Notes: generated by a model from the sequence alone, not told the origin. A stretch of DNA of 64,000 bases from Enchytraeus crypticus (GCA_905160935.1 CAJHZI010000882.1:62001-126000), one strand, 5' to 3'; counted from the stretch's first letter, positions 10,801 through 24,039 are shown. Translations and numbers: made by a program.

Positions 10801-13800
10801 ACGGTTTTAAGATGATGTATTGTTGCGCGTTTGGATATACAAATTCCAGAAATCCGGAAACCATAGAACGGGGAATATCCTTTAAGAGATTTTATATAAA
10901 ATTCGTTTGCATTTAGTATTTAAAAATATGCATCCAATTAATAGGAATTCGTTTCAAAATATTTTTTGTCATAACGATATATTGGATAGATGTGACGATA
11001 AATGTGCTACTAAAGTGTTTCATTATCGTTCAAATGCTTTGCAAATGTTCAAAAACTTCATTATGGTACGCTTTAAATAACGATCAGCTGATATTGAATA
11101 CCTCTGGCTAGTAAATTCAGTTGTTGGCATCACTGCAATTCTTGAACTCAACGTTTACAATGGTTGAGATTGCCTTTGACACTTCTACGGTTTTTCATTA
11201 TTCAATGCATAGGACACACACTCCTGCTATTTTCAAGAATGTAAATCTACTTAAATATTTCCTGTAGAATAGTATTCATACTCGAAATTTATTTTATTAC
11301 ATATTAATTATTATCATTATTTGTATTAATTTTTTGTTTTATTTATAAGTTTATCTCATATGTATATTTAACTGATTCCAACAAATATCTGTGCTGAGTG
11401 TACAATACATTACATACGTAGCTGTATGCATATGTAGCTGTGAATGCCACGATAACTAGTAACTTTTTCAAACTTTGTACTATAAAAACTAAAAACTATT
11501 TCTCCTTTAGAAGGTAACTAAAGTAGATTCTGTAGTAATTGAGTAAACTAATGTTATATGAAATGTTCATTAATTAAGCAGAGATCTCTTTCATTGCACA
11601 CTTATTTATTAATGTAGAGAAGAAATCTAACTTTTTAATTAATCTGGTTAATTTAACGTTTACTGCAATTTTGATTTAATATGATTGCCAATTCAGTTTT
11701 CTTAAAAGAACTGATTCTTGATTCATAAGCAATTTATAACTGGGCTGAATCGGTAGCATATCGTTTGACTGTGGACCAGTAGGTGTAGTGTTCTAATCCT
11801 GTATTCGTACCGTCGCTGACATAAAATTATTTCCAGAAACTTGTGCTAAATTTCATCTTAGATTTTTTATTGCATATATTTCATCTTTTTAAACTTAACA
11901 GCCGTTATCTATAAGATATTATTATTAGTAGCTATTATCTGTTAGCTGTTATCATACAATTCGCTCAGCAAAAGAAGGAAATCTGTCAATATTTTTAGAA
12001 TTCTAAAAGAAAACTGTGAGACGCAACTGAGTATACTGATTCATGGTCATAAAGTAGTTAGCAGGACAACAAATGCATAACTAATCCACATTTTATTTTA
12101 AAATCTCATATCTAAATTACAATTTACATAATGTCATATGGCATATAATATCCAAGATACATTTTCAGCTTATAACATTACAAATACAGTACGCGATGCC
12201 GTCGAAAAATCAATCAATCAATCATCGGTTCTAAGAGGGTTAGCTGTGGTGTCGGTGTATCGATCAGTTAATCGATATTTCATTTCACACGTGACCAGTT
12301 CAGTCACAACTAGCTTCATTTACCGGGATCTCTCAATCTGCCTCGCCACTGGGATTTCGTTGAACAAACCATTGAGATTGCACAGCCTCGAGCCTACAGG
12401 ACCGAGCTTTCGTCAACACTCTTTGTTTACTACATTTTTGCACAATTTTTAACTGAAAAAATATAGCGTTGTCAATAGAAAATTGATTTCAATGCATTTT
12501 ATACTGATACTTTATGATGTTCACGTTTACAGTCTTCGAAAGCATCTAAAATATAGAAATTCTTTCATAATGTTCTGCTTTGTTAGTCGATCAACAATTT
12601 GAGAGAAACTTTGAAAGTCTGGAATGTCTGTTTAAATTAAATGCAATTCATTTCAATTTTATAGTCTCTATAAGTTTATATCCAAATTATAATTGATCTA
12701 AAACTGTTTGCTTCCGTTTGCTAAAAATAAAATACATGTAATATCAGAAACATAATTTTGCAATAATCAACATATAATTAACTATACACCCTCTTAGGTC
12801 TGCTTTAATTAAACCGAATGCGTTAAAAAATACATTTGCGTTTCTTTGGATTTTACTATCAGTGGCTTTTTACATGCGAGTGTTCCTTCATAGTGTTCTA
12901 ATTTTGTGTTGTGTCCACTCGTGTCTACCCCAAAAATCCCCTTCGTACGAAGAAGCTGGAGTTAAAATTAAATTTTTTAATTGAGTGATATGTAACTAAA
13001 AAGGATAAATTTAGATAATAAGGATTGATTCGTTACAAGACCTTCTCCGTGATTAACGGGCTTGATTAGCCTGCTTCTACATGTATGAAGAAAATTAGTC
13101 ATTCTATTTCACAACAAAACGGACAATGATAAGTTCGAATTCAAGCATTTTAAAAGTTTATAAATTAAACTGACATTCAGTAATTCGAAAAAGAAATTAT
13201 TCTTGCACTCATATTATTTATATCACAAGTCCATCAGATAACTCGGTTTTTTAAAGAAACATTATCGGCATCAGCAAGAGAGAAAATGAAAGATAAATCA
13301 CTATTTAACTATGATAGAAAAACGAAAGATGAGAGATAACCTAAGACGGTTGAGCGAAGTTGTGACAACAACAAGAAATAAATTGCCACTCTCTGAAGAT
13401 ACCTCTCGAATACGATTACAATAATGAATCGCAGAATTCTCATTTCAAAGTTCCAGGTAACTATAGATTTTTTGAGATAAAAAATATTTCTTACTCGTAG
13501 GAGTGAGTTGAGTTGCACTAGGTACAGAAGACTTTCACCTAGGCCAACATGATTCTGAGAAGAAGTATTTGAGTCTGAATGAAATGAATTTGAAAAATCC
13601 TTTTAAATTCATCTACTATGTTCTAGATTAAAGACATGATTGTTCATTAAAAAACTTTGCTTCTCATATGAAAAGCGCCGAGTAGTCGAAGTGTTTAAGT
13701 AATTGGGAAAATATCGATTCAATAAGTTACGTGCATAACGTAATATTGCACATTCGTTAGCGTTTAGCCAAACGAATAAGTTATAATAACATTTCTAGTC

Positions 13801-14940
13801 ACTCAAAGATTAGTTTTTCACTTAAAATTAATTGTTCAACATTTTGATGGCTTAGGTGATCATAAAGTGAATAAGACCCTAGATATTTTACTAGCACGAA
13901 ATATGAAGAATAATTAATCGGTGACTGTATACCTGATTATCAAATAATTTTTAAAACTATACATTTCTACACATCTTTCAGACTCCAAAGCCAGAGATAC
14001 GATGTGTCTATTAATCTTCCATTTGAATACAGTTACTGATATTGAAAAAGATAGCACATATAATACTATCTTACTCTTCTTTCTCTCTGTTCCGAAAGGT
14101 GTTCACGATATTTACGATTATTTAGTTAAAACTGTTTAATTTGAAAAACGCGAGTTTATATGTAATATGCGTGCACTATAGTAAATTTACTAATTACTAT
14201 AAATGCCAAAGTAAAATCCCTCCCTCTTCTGTTTGAAACGAAACTCTTTGCCGATGATTTGTTCGTATATTTAATTTGAACATCAATATCATATAATCAT
14301 AAAAATGAGACGCAATGCAAAGTCAAGCGTAAACATTTTTAGACTCAGGGCACTTACAAAGTTCATTAATTTACATAAAACAAAAGTAAAATTGATAAAA
14401 TATAGCAGAAAATTAAATCTGATTTCTATTTAGGGGCGACAAAAATTTAACAAAATTATTTTTAAATGTCACTATATCATAGAGTCAATATTAAAATATT
14501 ACCAAGTACATTTAAAAAATTAAAGATTCATGGCATAGCATGGTTATATCAAAAATATATATTCAGTTTGAAAACTAAATATGCTAAACTAAATATTCTA
14601 AACTACCTAGTTATTTATTCGTGGCATAGAATGGTAGCAGCAAAAATATACTTTCTACTTGAAAACTAACATTTTTAAATTAAACTAGTTATTTAAGTTA
14701 TTTAAGTATAATATTAAGTATTCATGCATTCATAAAGATAAAATAATCAATTGCAAAAAAACCTATAGAACTATCGAAGCTATAAAGGTTACTGATTTAC
14801 TGTTGGGTAGTCTGTAGAGGTCGTAATAAGGTCAAGCTAGGTAGTCAGGTTGAGCGGAATACATGATAGCTGCAATCTAAATAAAGATCCATCGCATCGC
14901 CAGGAAATTAGCCGAGGCTATTTCTGTGTCACATTCAATT
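10801..14940. other. Non-coding AT-rich stretch
   Basis: No gene recognised. A diverged tRNA-type SINE relic may lie at 11740-11825 (agtgttctaatcctgtattc, then cgtcgctgac). An imperfect direct duplication of about 50 bp, spaced about 105 bp, occurs at 14528-14580 and 14622-14670 (both begin ttc(a/g)tggcatag). Open frames up to 104 codons show no family pattern. Confidence 0.4.
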
Positions 14941-14989
14941 ACGACTCTGAGTTAGGTCGCATTTAAGCTAAGCACCAACAAAGGGCAAC

Positions 14990-15260
14990 CAGCTGACAAC
15001 CAGCAAGCAACCAGCTCTCAACCAGCAAGCAACAAGCTGACAACCAGCAAGCAACCAGCTCTCAATCAGCAAGCAACAAGCTGACAACCAGCAAGCAACC
15101 AGCTCTCAATCAGCAAGCAACAAGCTGACAATCAGCAAGCAACAAGCTGACAGCCAACAAGCAACTAGCAAGCAACCAGCAAGCAACCAGCTCACAACCA
15201 ATAAGCAACTAGCTGACAACCAGCAAACAACCAGCTTACAACCAGCAGGCAATCAGTTGG
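14990..15260. repeat. Minisatellite of caaccagcaag units
   Basis: Units such as caaccagcaagcaaccagct alternate with acaagctgacaaccagcaag, giving a higher-order period of about 44 bp. Confidence 0.85.
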
Positions 15261-16224
15261 CACTAAAATAGGAATATATAATTATAAATTCTTTAATATA
15301 TGCCACCATAAACTTTGGGTTCTCCAAAGAATATAGATGGGAGCTTTTCCAGGCTAGTAGAAGATATTTGCGCAACCCCGAATATGTGCCAATCATAATT
15401 TGCGAAGCAAGCTAAATGACCTAACTGACCCATAGTTGAGAGGATCTCTCTTCTTTCTCTGCCATGAGCAGAGAGAGCTTTCCGAGATATAACAAATAAT
15501 GCGTATTCTCAGCGAAAATTAATAGGGTGATTAGCAAAACAGGCGTTACTTATTTTAAAAAATGGCCAAAGAAATTTTAAATATTTCTCGAAAAATTGTA
15601 TAAGATATTTCAATTGATATGTTGATAGCAGAGCAAAGACTGACAAACGATTTCAAGTTTTAACTCATCTGCGAACTACTTGATATCCAGTGAAACCATT
15701 ACTAAGCCAGATTTTAGCCCTACTTCATTGGACAGCACATGTAAACCGTGATTACAGCCTTTGAGATTGTGTCAGGTTGACGCAAAAACTATTGCAATAG
15801 CTATGCAGAATCGGATGTACCGGCGCGCAACTTGTCAATCATTGTTCATTTAGCGTTTGACTGTTATCACGACTTACCAATCGAAGTACATCGATTTGCG
15901 AGCCAGTAGCGTACGCATCTGACGTTACACAGTAGAACATTACATTTGCAAGAATCAAATGGACAGAAACCTAGTTGTACCTTAGTATCGTTTAAACGGT
16001 CGAATAGATATAAATCTTTCTTGATAAGCAGAAGGAAATCGGTTTGAATCCTAGTCGGATCCTGTCTCTGACACTATAGCTTATGATAAATAAACAGATC
16101 TTAAGCTTAGTATCATAGCTTTATAAGCTATACACAAATTAATCGCAACTATGAAATATGGTACGAATATACACTTGGCATTTTTGCAAAATTCGCATAA
16201 ATCGTTGCATGGAAGAGTAGCATA

Positions 16225-16660
16225 AAAGCAATGTAATGGAGCAGCTGCTAGATGGTAGCAGAGCTCAGCTGATATCTGGTAGCATAGTACAGCTGAATGC
16301 TGGTAGCATTGTGCAGCTGATAGCTAGTAGCATAGCACAGCTGATAGCTGGTAGCATAGCATAGCTGATGCTTGGTATTGCAGAACAGCTGAAAGCTGGT
16401 GAACCAGCAATAAACGCTCAAAACCTGAGCCTAACCCTAGCTGTGAACAGCTGATAGCTGATGTAGCAGCGGCGCTCTTAACTTGAAGCATATCTCCATC
16501 TAAGAAGCAGATGTAAAGCAGCTGAGAGCTGATATAACCTTCACAACAGAGTTCTAACTCCAGCTGTGAAGTAACTATGAAATAGCTGTGTATGAGCTAG
16601 AGCTGCTGCTGCAACAGCTCCTGAGCTGCTGACTCTGTCATAGCTGTGCAGCAGCTGAAT
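16225..16660. repeat. Degenerate tandem repeat rich in CAGCTG
   Basis: Units of the form cacagctgatagctggtagc, regular at 16250-16400 and looser after. About ten CAGCTG palindromes occur in 430 bp. Confidence 0.75.
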
Positions 16661-17179
16661 AGCGCTGCGGTACACGCCAGGGACAATTTGCATTCGTTCA
16701 ATTTTCGAGCACAGATTAATGGAAGCGGTGTAATGCTCTACGTCCCTCCACTATGTGACACCGAGACGTTTCGTTATGTATGTCTTCCTCTCTGTCTGGA
16801 CGTATGTCTCAGTCTACTGATCCATATGCCACCTATTTTTCCATCGTTGAGTGTCGACTTAAAACAATCAGACAGTCAGTCAGTCTACTAGTCAAATGTG
16901 CAAACGATGGATCAATCAGTCAATCAGTTAATCAATCAATCAGTTAATCAGTCGATCAGTCAATCAATCAATTTTTTGATCAGTCCTCAAAGTCCGTAAT
17001 TTCTTTGCAGACACACACTCAAATAACATTCCTAGTAATTAATTTAAATGACTAAGAGGATAATGATAACTCATGAGATGTTCGATATTCATGAATCCAA
17101 GGTATCTACGCATAATACTTTTTAAAATGGTTTTAGTAGATTTTTGAGTCTTCCTTCAAAAACTATGATATGCATGTAT

Positions 17180-17252
17180 ATATATATAGATATAAATATA
17201 TACATATATATATGTAAAAAGTAAACATACTGTATATGTATATATATAAATT

Positions 17253-17299
<47 letters not shown>
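17180..17299. repeat. TA-rich microsatellite
   Basis: Interrupted TA/TATG run, perfect TA from about 17261 to 17299. Confidence 0.9.
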
Positions 17300-17303
<4 letters not shown>

Positions 17304-17966
17304 CTGGGGCCAAAAAAATAATTCCCAAGCGAAGTCGACGTTAATCTATTGCTTAATAACAAAATTATAGCGTTTCTATGAAAAAAGTGAAAAAATCAAT
17401 TTTAACAAGGCTTTTTTATCAAAAGTCTTAATAACTTAGATAAAACTCAAAATAGTTTTATAAAATTTTCGAAGCTTCTAAAGGAGGAATTTCTGCATAT
17501 ATCCTGAAAATTTGGTGAAAATATATTCAGAATTAACGAAAATACAGCGTTTCTCCGGAAAAGTGTTAAAATCAATTTTAACAAGGCTTATTTTAACAAA
17601 AGTACCGTAAATACTCTTCAAAATTTAGGAATAATTGTAACAGAAGAAAGACTTTAAGCATCTTCTATTGAAGCAGCTAACAAGGTAGTATAGTCTTATA
17701 CTCCACCACTTAAGTTAGCACCCCTTTTCAGGGTCGTTACTTTCTTTAAAAGGAACGACTGACATTTGAAAAAACCTTGTTGAAATTGATTTTGCAATTT
17801 TTTCGTAGAAATGCTGTAATTTCGCAAATACTGAAAATATTTTCACCATATTTGAAGGATATACGCAGAAATTCCTCCCCTAGAAGCTCCGAAGATTTAG
17901 TTCGATATTTTGAGTTTTCTTGAAGTTATTTAGATTTCGCTAGGGGATTATTATTTTTTGCCTTAG

Positions 17967-17970
<4 letters not shown>
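17300..17970. mobile_element. Long inverted-repeat DNA element inserted in TA repeats
   Basis: The left end cagactggggccaaaaaaat pairs with the right end, whose complement starts cagactaaggcaaaaaataa. Imperfect inverted homology continues inward for over 200 bp: ggaggaatttctgcatatat pairs with the complement of atatacgcagaaattcctcc. It is bounded by TA microsatellites on both sides, which fits a TA target duplication as in Tc1/mariner-type elements. No transposase frame. Confidence 0.75.
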
Positions 17971-18030
<60 letters not shown>

Positions 18031-18105
18031 GTATTTCTATTTAGAGCATATTGGAGGTATTTCTAGTAAGCATCAGCTTATTTATAATATATATATATAT
18101 ATATA
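17971..18105. repeat. TA microsatellite
   Basis: Perfect TA to about 18026, with a shorter TA run at 18088-18105. Confidence 0.9.
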
Positions 18106-18244
18106 TGGGTTTAAAATTATAATAATGCGGGATATAACGGTAAGTAAATCAACTGATTACGCAAATGACGAAATAACATTTTTACTTGCAATTCACTATA
18201 TACTGTGCTTAAATATCAGACTAGACAATTGTTAATATTCCTTC

Positions 18245-18540
18245 GAAAGATGTCTCACTCTCGTAGTTCACTGTCTACTGGCAGGTCCATGGTATATAAC
18301 GCCTCAGTGCACGCTTCTCTGTCGTCTGCTTTCCTGCTCATATCCTCATATGATTGAGTCTTTAAATCATCTAACATTCCTAACCTTTGCCTGCCTCTGC
18401 CTCTATTTCCTTTCATTTTGCCTTCTATGACCTCTTTTAATAGACTTTCCCACTTTTGAATGTGTCCTATCCAACTCTTCTTCCTAATCCTCTCCATTCT
18501 TCTCCATATCCACGTTTCCAATGCCTTTAGTTTCCTGATC
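18245..18540 (-). mobile_element. LINE-A 3' fragment, reading frame open
   Basis: The minus strand encodes 88 residues including RRMERIRKKSWIGHIQKWES, EGKMKGNRGRGRQRLGMLDD and a terminus MDLPVDSELRE with stop soon after. This is the typical LINE C-terminus (SWIGH...RGR-x-R...LDDLK). It is the best-preserved copy of this 3' end in the window. 5'-truncated. Confidence 0.8.
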
Positions 18541-20430
18541 TCTACGAAAGATGTCTCTTCAACGATAGATGCAAGTTATACAAGTTCATGTTATTCAGTC
18601 CGCACTACGCAGTCAATTTTAACTCTCCCAGCTGAGCGCCATTTTGTTACAGGCCTGCAATATTCGTTTACTTATTCCAATGCATGGAGGAGTCCATCAT
18701 TTTTCCTTACAATTAGATATTATTTTAGATAATATTGTTCTCCGGTTATGATCTATGGCACTAAGGAGCTGGCCAATTCTTCGCTGCGTTGCCTTCGCAC
18801 TTACAAGAAATTAATCTACTCGTATAGATAGACTATGTATAATGAATGTCGAGTGTCTATGGGAACATCAGTGAGCATATTGGAGGTACTTCAAGTAAGC
18901 ATGGGCTGATTTAAAATGAAAACTATTCCTAAGAGCCAGCTTCGAAATCCTGGTTCCACCCGTTGCTGATGCTGCCATCTTGCACGAAACGGGCGTTGAA
19001 AGACCTTTAGGACACGAGTGTGCCTAGTGTGCGTTACCGTAAGAGAGGAGTGATGCGAGAGATAAGGAAGGTTAAAGAGCGCCCTGGGAGTCGTTACAAC
19101 TGCTTGAATTACAGCAATATTACAAACTTCTGTGGGACCATAAACGATGCTACCCAATAGCATGTGGGCATACGAAAGAACATATTGACAGAGAAACGTT
19201 TAAACTAATAGCCATTTGAAGAAATTTCAAAACTGCACAAAGTATAAGTCGTTCACTGACATCATTAATGTTATACTTATTAGTTTTAAAGCTTATACGC
19301 TGGACTGGTTCAAATAGTTGAAACTCAGTGAAATTTTATTAAAACTGAAATAGGCATTTTGTATGACAAATAATATATGAACGACTTAAATATTAAGTCG
19401 ACCAAATATTAGAGGTTGAGTTGATTACTAGTATGATACTATAAGTGCCGATTATGAAACCGCAATCGGGACCCTTATTGCTTTAAAATAGTGCTGTAGG
19501 AAATAAGCTGCCTGGTAGGTACGAAAGAATACTTATCTACTGCTACCATTGTGTATAAGGTTTTACTGAGTGTATGACTGAGAACTATGAAATTGATACA
19601 CATGTAATGCAAAGGCCACCTACATAGACTTAGCAAAATTATTAAAAGAAAGCATCTCGCCTAGACAATGTAGTAAATTCTTTATATATACACATGTTTT
19701 CAGGCTGTATTTCGTAAGTCAATGTCAGACAAATTAATCATAACTGCGGCTTATTTTAAAGGTTTCTAGTAGCTATTTTAGAAATGATCGTTTGGTCATG
19801 ATTAAACATCCAGAAACCATTTGCACCAGTACAGTGGCATAACGTCATATGCAGGTTGACATAAGAATTAACTTTGAAATGAAATTTGGCTATTTGCCTG
19901 GCAGTAGATCATCATTAACTTAATCTAGGACTGTACTTTTCTGGCTCTTTTTAAAAATACTTCGTTATGAAAAAGTCCATCCGATATATTTATGGTTGCA
20001 ATTCAAAAACAGTCCAAGCTAAAGCAAAACCGAGTTGGGCTTAACAGAGAAATTGAGCTAGAGCGCGATGCCATGGGCTGCAGTCTGCTCATAAAAACAA
20101 TTCCCGAAGCGATAAACAGTGATCTCGGTGCAATAAGAAATAAATCCGCTCCCAGTTTATCTCGTCGACTATGGCATATCTTATTTTATATTATACGTCA
20201 TCTGTGCGGTCGTTAAATGCTTTCCATGGCTGAATATATCACATGATGCAGCTATACTGGTGAATGGTACATTCAGTATTGAACTGCCCAACAATCAATA
20301 CGATTAAGCATTTAGAATGACCTCATTCATGTGTACTCAGTGTACTGTCAAGTTGCAGGTCCGAGGTAAACATTAATATTCAGATTCTGATTAAAAGATC
20401 CATAGAGAGCTCACTAATCACTTCACGAAC
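18541..20430. other. Non-coding, nothing recognised
   Basis: Open frames of 90 codons or fewer, with no family motif and no splice context. Confidence 0.4.
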
Positions 20431-20464
20431 GGTTATACATGTACCGTATTCGTATTATGTACCC

Positions 20465-20600
20465 GCGAGCTTGTGAAAAATATGGTTTCTGGGGTGGTTT
20501 CCCGTTGCCTACCTCTGTCGCCGATTTGTCAATTCTTACAGCACGTGCAGTTAACGGTTGGTCTATTCTTCAGTGTCCCGGAAATAACACCGGGATAAAA
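20465..20600 (-). mobile_element. R2B repeat copy, partial
   Basis: Contains aaatatggtttctggggtgg, then tttcccgttgcctacctctg, and the head complement ggtctattcttcagtgtccc, in the same order as the 39130-39508 copy. Confidence 0.7.
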
Positions 20601-20989
20601 CTTAATAACGTCGATTCTATTCATTGATAAGGTCTTCTAAATTTAATGATCTAAGGAATTTAATGCTTCACACGTACATGTAAATTATAAAAATCTTTGA
20701 GACGTACTTTATTAAACATATTGAAATGTATTACGGCGGACGACACAACACACTGTAGATGCAAATAAGCCCCAAGCGGCTGCCGTACTATCGAACTTTC
20801 CAGGAATCGTCATTAAATAATAGAATAAAATTAGAACGGAAAATCGATCGATTCAATATATAGTTTATGGAAGTACCTCATTTGCTCGCAGTGTGAGATT
20901 TAGCCGATTTTTAATCGACGTATTATTCTAGCAAGATTCCTTTTAATATAAGAAAAGCTATTGATAAAATATAGCTAAACATCAATGTC

Positions 20990-21205
20990 GTCGCCATCGT
21001 CATCTTCCCTAGAATCCCAGTTTAACTAGGATCGGGATTAGAATATTTTGTAACAATTTCTGGAGCCAAGGATCTCAGGATCTCACCGACCAAATGCCGT
21101 TTTTGACGTTGGTTTGGATCTTAGTGCTTCATCGCCTTTTACGACACGTACAGTCCACGGGTGGTCAATTCCTCAGCAACCCGAACACAATACGGGTAAA
21201 AATAA
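20990..21205 (-). mobile_element. R2A repeat copy
   Basis: Tail side cgtcatcttccctagaatcc, then agtttaactaggatcgggat, gacgttggtttggatcttag, and head side acgacacgtacagtccacgg. Same order as the copies at 27565, 35475, 54497, 57533 and 60780. Confidence 0.75.
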
Positions 21206-21729
21206 AGTACAAAATAAAATATAAATAATTAAAAAAATAACTTAACATTAGAATTTTGAAAAATTTCACTGAAACTTTAATTTTTAATGTTAACGAAATG
21301 CAACTGCAATCGTTAATGACCTATTCTCAGTAATGATTTGTTGGAATCTACTGTTTTTAAAATGTTTATCTTTAATCTATTTATTGCTTCTCAGAAATAG
21401 AATTTGAGCATAGAATATCAGAGCAAGACTCAATAGCGATGTGAAGTGCTACGATTTGGAATCTGTCGTCAGGATGAAGCTTCCGCTCCGACATTTCAAA
21501 CAAAATGTCGGTTGAGTGAGATTCTCTGCTGCCTTTAATCAAATTACAGATTGCCATCTGTTTACGCAGTCAACAAATAGTTAGTCACACGCCGAGAAGA
21601 GTTTTCTCTGCAAATTACTCGACAGGATTCTAGACTCGATATTCACAGCGCCATCTTTAGAAGCATACTATGAAATTACTTCAGCTTTGGCATATATTAT
21701 GTGAATATTATGTAAATATTTTGCAAGTA

Positions 21730-22690
21730 TTGGCAGTACTTTTTCTCTCTCTCTATCTTAGTGGACGGCCTATTGGCAGGTGTATGGATATAACTCCTCC
21801 ACATATTTATATCCTCCGTTTTCCTCCTCATTTCATCATCACCATCATCATCATCATCATCATCGTCATTATCATCGTCATTATCATCGTCATCATCATC
21901 ATCATCATTATCTTCCCTTAAATCCCAATCTAACTAGGGTCGGAATTGGGTCCCTCTTCATACAAAACATACGAATTAGTTGTCAAGTCTTCCTTCAATT
22001 TCCTCTTTTAGTTAACCATCTAGTCTCAATGCATGACCTATACAGTTCTTATTTTTATTCCTTATGATTTAATCAATTGTCTATTTATGCCAACCCTACT
22101 TAGCATTTATTCGCTCGTACTTTTGTCAGTCCATTTTCTCTTCGCAATTCTTCACCATAACCACATTTCGAATGTTTCAAGTTTCCCTATATCCTATTTT
22201 CTTAACGGCCATGTTTCACAACCGTTCAGGATCGTAGCTCACACTAAAGTCTTTGAAATCTTTATCTTCGTGGATTTCTTTAAAAAATTTATTAGTAATT
22301 GTTTCCTCCTACTGAAGGCCTCTTTTGCTTGAGAAATTCTACATTTTATTTCTGTTCCACAATCCTCGTCTTCTGTTTTCATTTGTCCTAAATATCTTCA
22401 ACTTTTAACCTGTACTAACCGTTCATTTCTATAATGACTCCTCCCTTTCAAGACATTCTCGTCAATTTTGGTTTCTTAATAAAAAATTTCTTTCCATACT
22501 TCAATTCAGTAATGTTTAGGTCTCACTCCCTGTTCTATTCCTTCCGATAACTCTCGTTGAACTTTGATAATTGCCTTTCGATTCGTGTAAAGATTCAAAG
22601 TTAATCTTCTATCTCTCCAGTCCACTCTAATTTCTCCCAAAATGCTCAACATCTTCATCCAGTTTACCCTGCCAAAAAGATTTCTCATTT
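21730..22690 (-). mobile_element. LINE-A relic with reverse-transcriptase sequence, interrupted by R2A
   Basis: At 22506-22688 the minus strand reads GEIRVDWRDRRLTLNLYTNR and later EGIEQGVRPK, matching the LINE pattern (I)-x-WKDRRL(I)-x-LY...(I)-x-(R)GVRQG before the catalytic palm. Downstream, broken frames carry VKHG- and YGEELRR-like pieces, and the family 3' end lies near 21755. An R2A fragment with a CAT run (21833-21960) sits inside it. Multiple stops: a dead copy. Confidence 0.7.
21833..21960 (-). mobile_element. R2A tail fragment with (CAT)n, nested in LINE-A
   Basis: (tca)n/(tcg) run at 21835-21910 followed by cttcccttaaatcccaatct and aactagggtcggaattggg, the tail end of R2A in minus orientation. 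Confidence 0.65.
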
Positions 22691-22826
22691 CTACACAGCA
22701 AATAAAAATATCATGCTCTACTTAACCCCACAAAAGTTTAAGCTTATGCTTTTTGTAAAGACCACAGAGGTATGATAAAATGTACATATTTTAGATTTGA
22801 ATTTAGAAGCGATGCATAATATTGTC

Positions 22827-22829
<3 letters not shown>

Positions 22830-22874
<45 letters not shown>

Positions 22875-22909
22875 CATACTTGTATATACTGTATATATAT
22901 ATATACATA

Positions 22910-22955
<46 letters not shown>

Positions 22956-23030
22956 CTAAATGTATATATATATATATATATATACAGTATATACATTATG
23001 CGTAACTATGTATTTATATATATACTCTAT
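22830..23030. repeat. TA/TG microsatellite cluster
   Basis: Four TA runs separated by tgtacatact, a short GT run and aggctaaatg-type spacers. Confidence 0.95.
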
Positions 23031-23539
23031 GTAGTGGTCTACACAGTGATTGATTGATTCAATTAATAGATTTCTAATTTTAGTCCTTTAGCAAACTCAA
23101 CAAATCGCACTCCATTGCTCAAGAGGTTCATCAAATAGCAATGATAATGCCTTTATAAAATCCTAACACATCTTCCAGAGAAAACAGACGTTACTGAAAT
23201 GGTTTCGTCAGCTCTGGTAGACTGAATACCATGGACATGATGGACGAAGTGGAGTGGTAGGTGCCACATATATTAAACCAACAACATTTTTCTCTATCAT
23301 ATAAGCCCTGGCACTGCAATGTCTATGATATTGAAGTGTTTACGATATTTAAAGTGTTGGCTTGTGTCTTAACATTGTAAAAGCTATGAATAGCCTTTTC
23401 ATAAAAATTAAAGTGAAAAGGGAAGATAAAATCAGTGCGACGGAGTTAATATATTAATAAATATAGGAAAGCGAGAACAGAAGAAAAAGGTTGTAGTGAA
23501 AGGTTGAGCACTCATTCTGTTTTTTCTGTTCGTTCCTCT

Positions 23540-23745
23540 CTCTATCCATCCGTCCATCCATCCATTACATCCATCCATCCTACCATTCATCCATCCATCC
23601 TACCATTCATCCATCCATCCATTCATCCATCGATCTACTTATTCATTCATTCTTCCATTCATCACTCACTCCCTTCATCCCTCCATCCATCCATCACTCC
23701 ATCCATCCATCAATTCACCAATTAATTCATCCATCCATCATTCCG
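23540..23745. repeat. (CCAT)n-type microsatellite
   Basis: Irregular ccat/ccatcatt units over 200 bp, ending about 170 bp from the possible 3' end of the receptor coding region. Confidence 0.9.
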
Positions 23746-23799
23746 TTGGAAATTAAATTATTAATTAGGATGGAAAGGAAATTAAAATCTAACCGAAAC

Positions 23800-23805
23800 T
23801 TTATT
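23800..23805 (-). promoter_or_regulatory. Candidate polyadenylation signal AATAAA for the GluN3-like gene
   Basis: Plus strand TTTATT. It lies about 110 bp past the TGA that follows exon G. Such hexamers are common by chance in AT-rich DNA, so it supports a terminal exon only weakly. Confidence 0.3.
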
Positions 23806-23913
23806 CTGTTGAGACCATACTTGAAAACATAAGACGCAGAAAATGCATTATATCGTAATAGGCAAGACATCGTAACTATATTGGAGACAAATAAACCGAG
23901 TAATAAGAAAATA

Positions 23914-24039
23914 TCATACCTTTCGAACACTTTTCTGAAATAGTTTAGCGAAGTCCCTGTTCTTAACTACTTCCATCATCTCACGGGCAGAATGATGAGG
24001 AGACACGAGCTGCTCGCTAGTTATAATCCTATGTAATCT
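23914..24039 (-). CDS. GRIN3-like: GluN3-like receptor, exon G: juxtamembrane cytoplasmic tail, possibly terminal
   Basis: Acceptor TTTTACGCAG precedes 24039. Forty codons read RLHRIITSEQ... to ...FAKLFQKSVRK; RLHR after SQ is a GluN3 post-M4 signature, which places the exon securely. Two readings of the 3' edge are possible. If unspliced, the frame continues Val-TGA and coding ends at 23914, with an AATAAA signal about 110 bp downstream (23800-23805). If GTATGA is a donor, the exon ends at 23920 in phase 0 and further tail exons follow that I could not find. Known vertebrate GluN3 tails are longer, so a terminal exon here would mean a very short tail. Confidence 0.75.
   Translation of the reverse strand, partial: RLHRIITSEQLVSPHHSAREMMEVVKNRDFAKLFQKSVRKV

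Noticed and set aside
12138..12452. 104-residue plus-strand open frame
   Set aside because: No recognisable domain, no splice or promoter context, and similar frames occur by chance.
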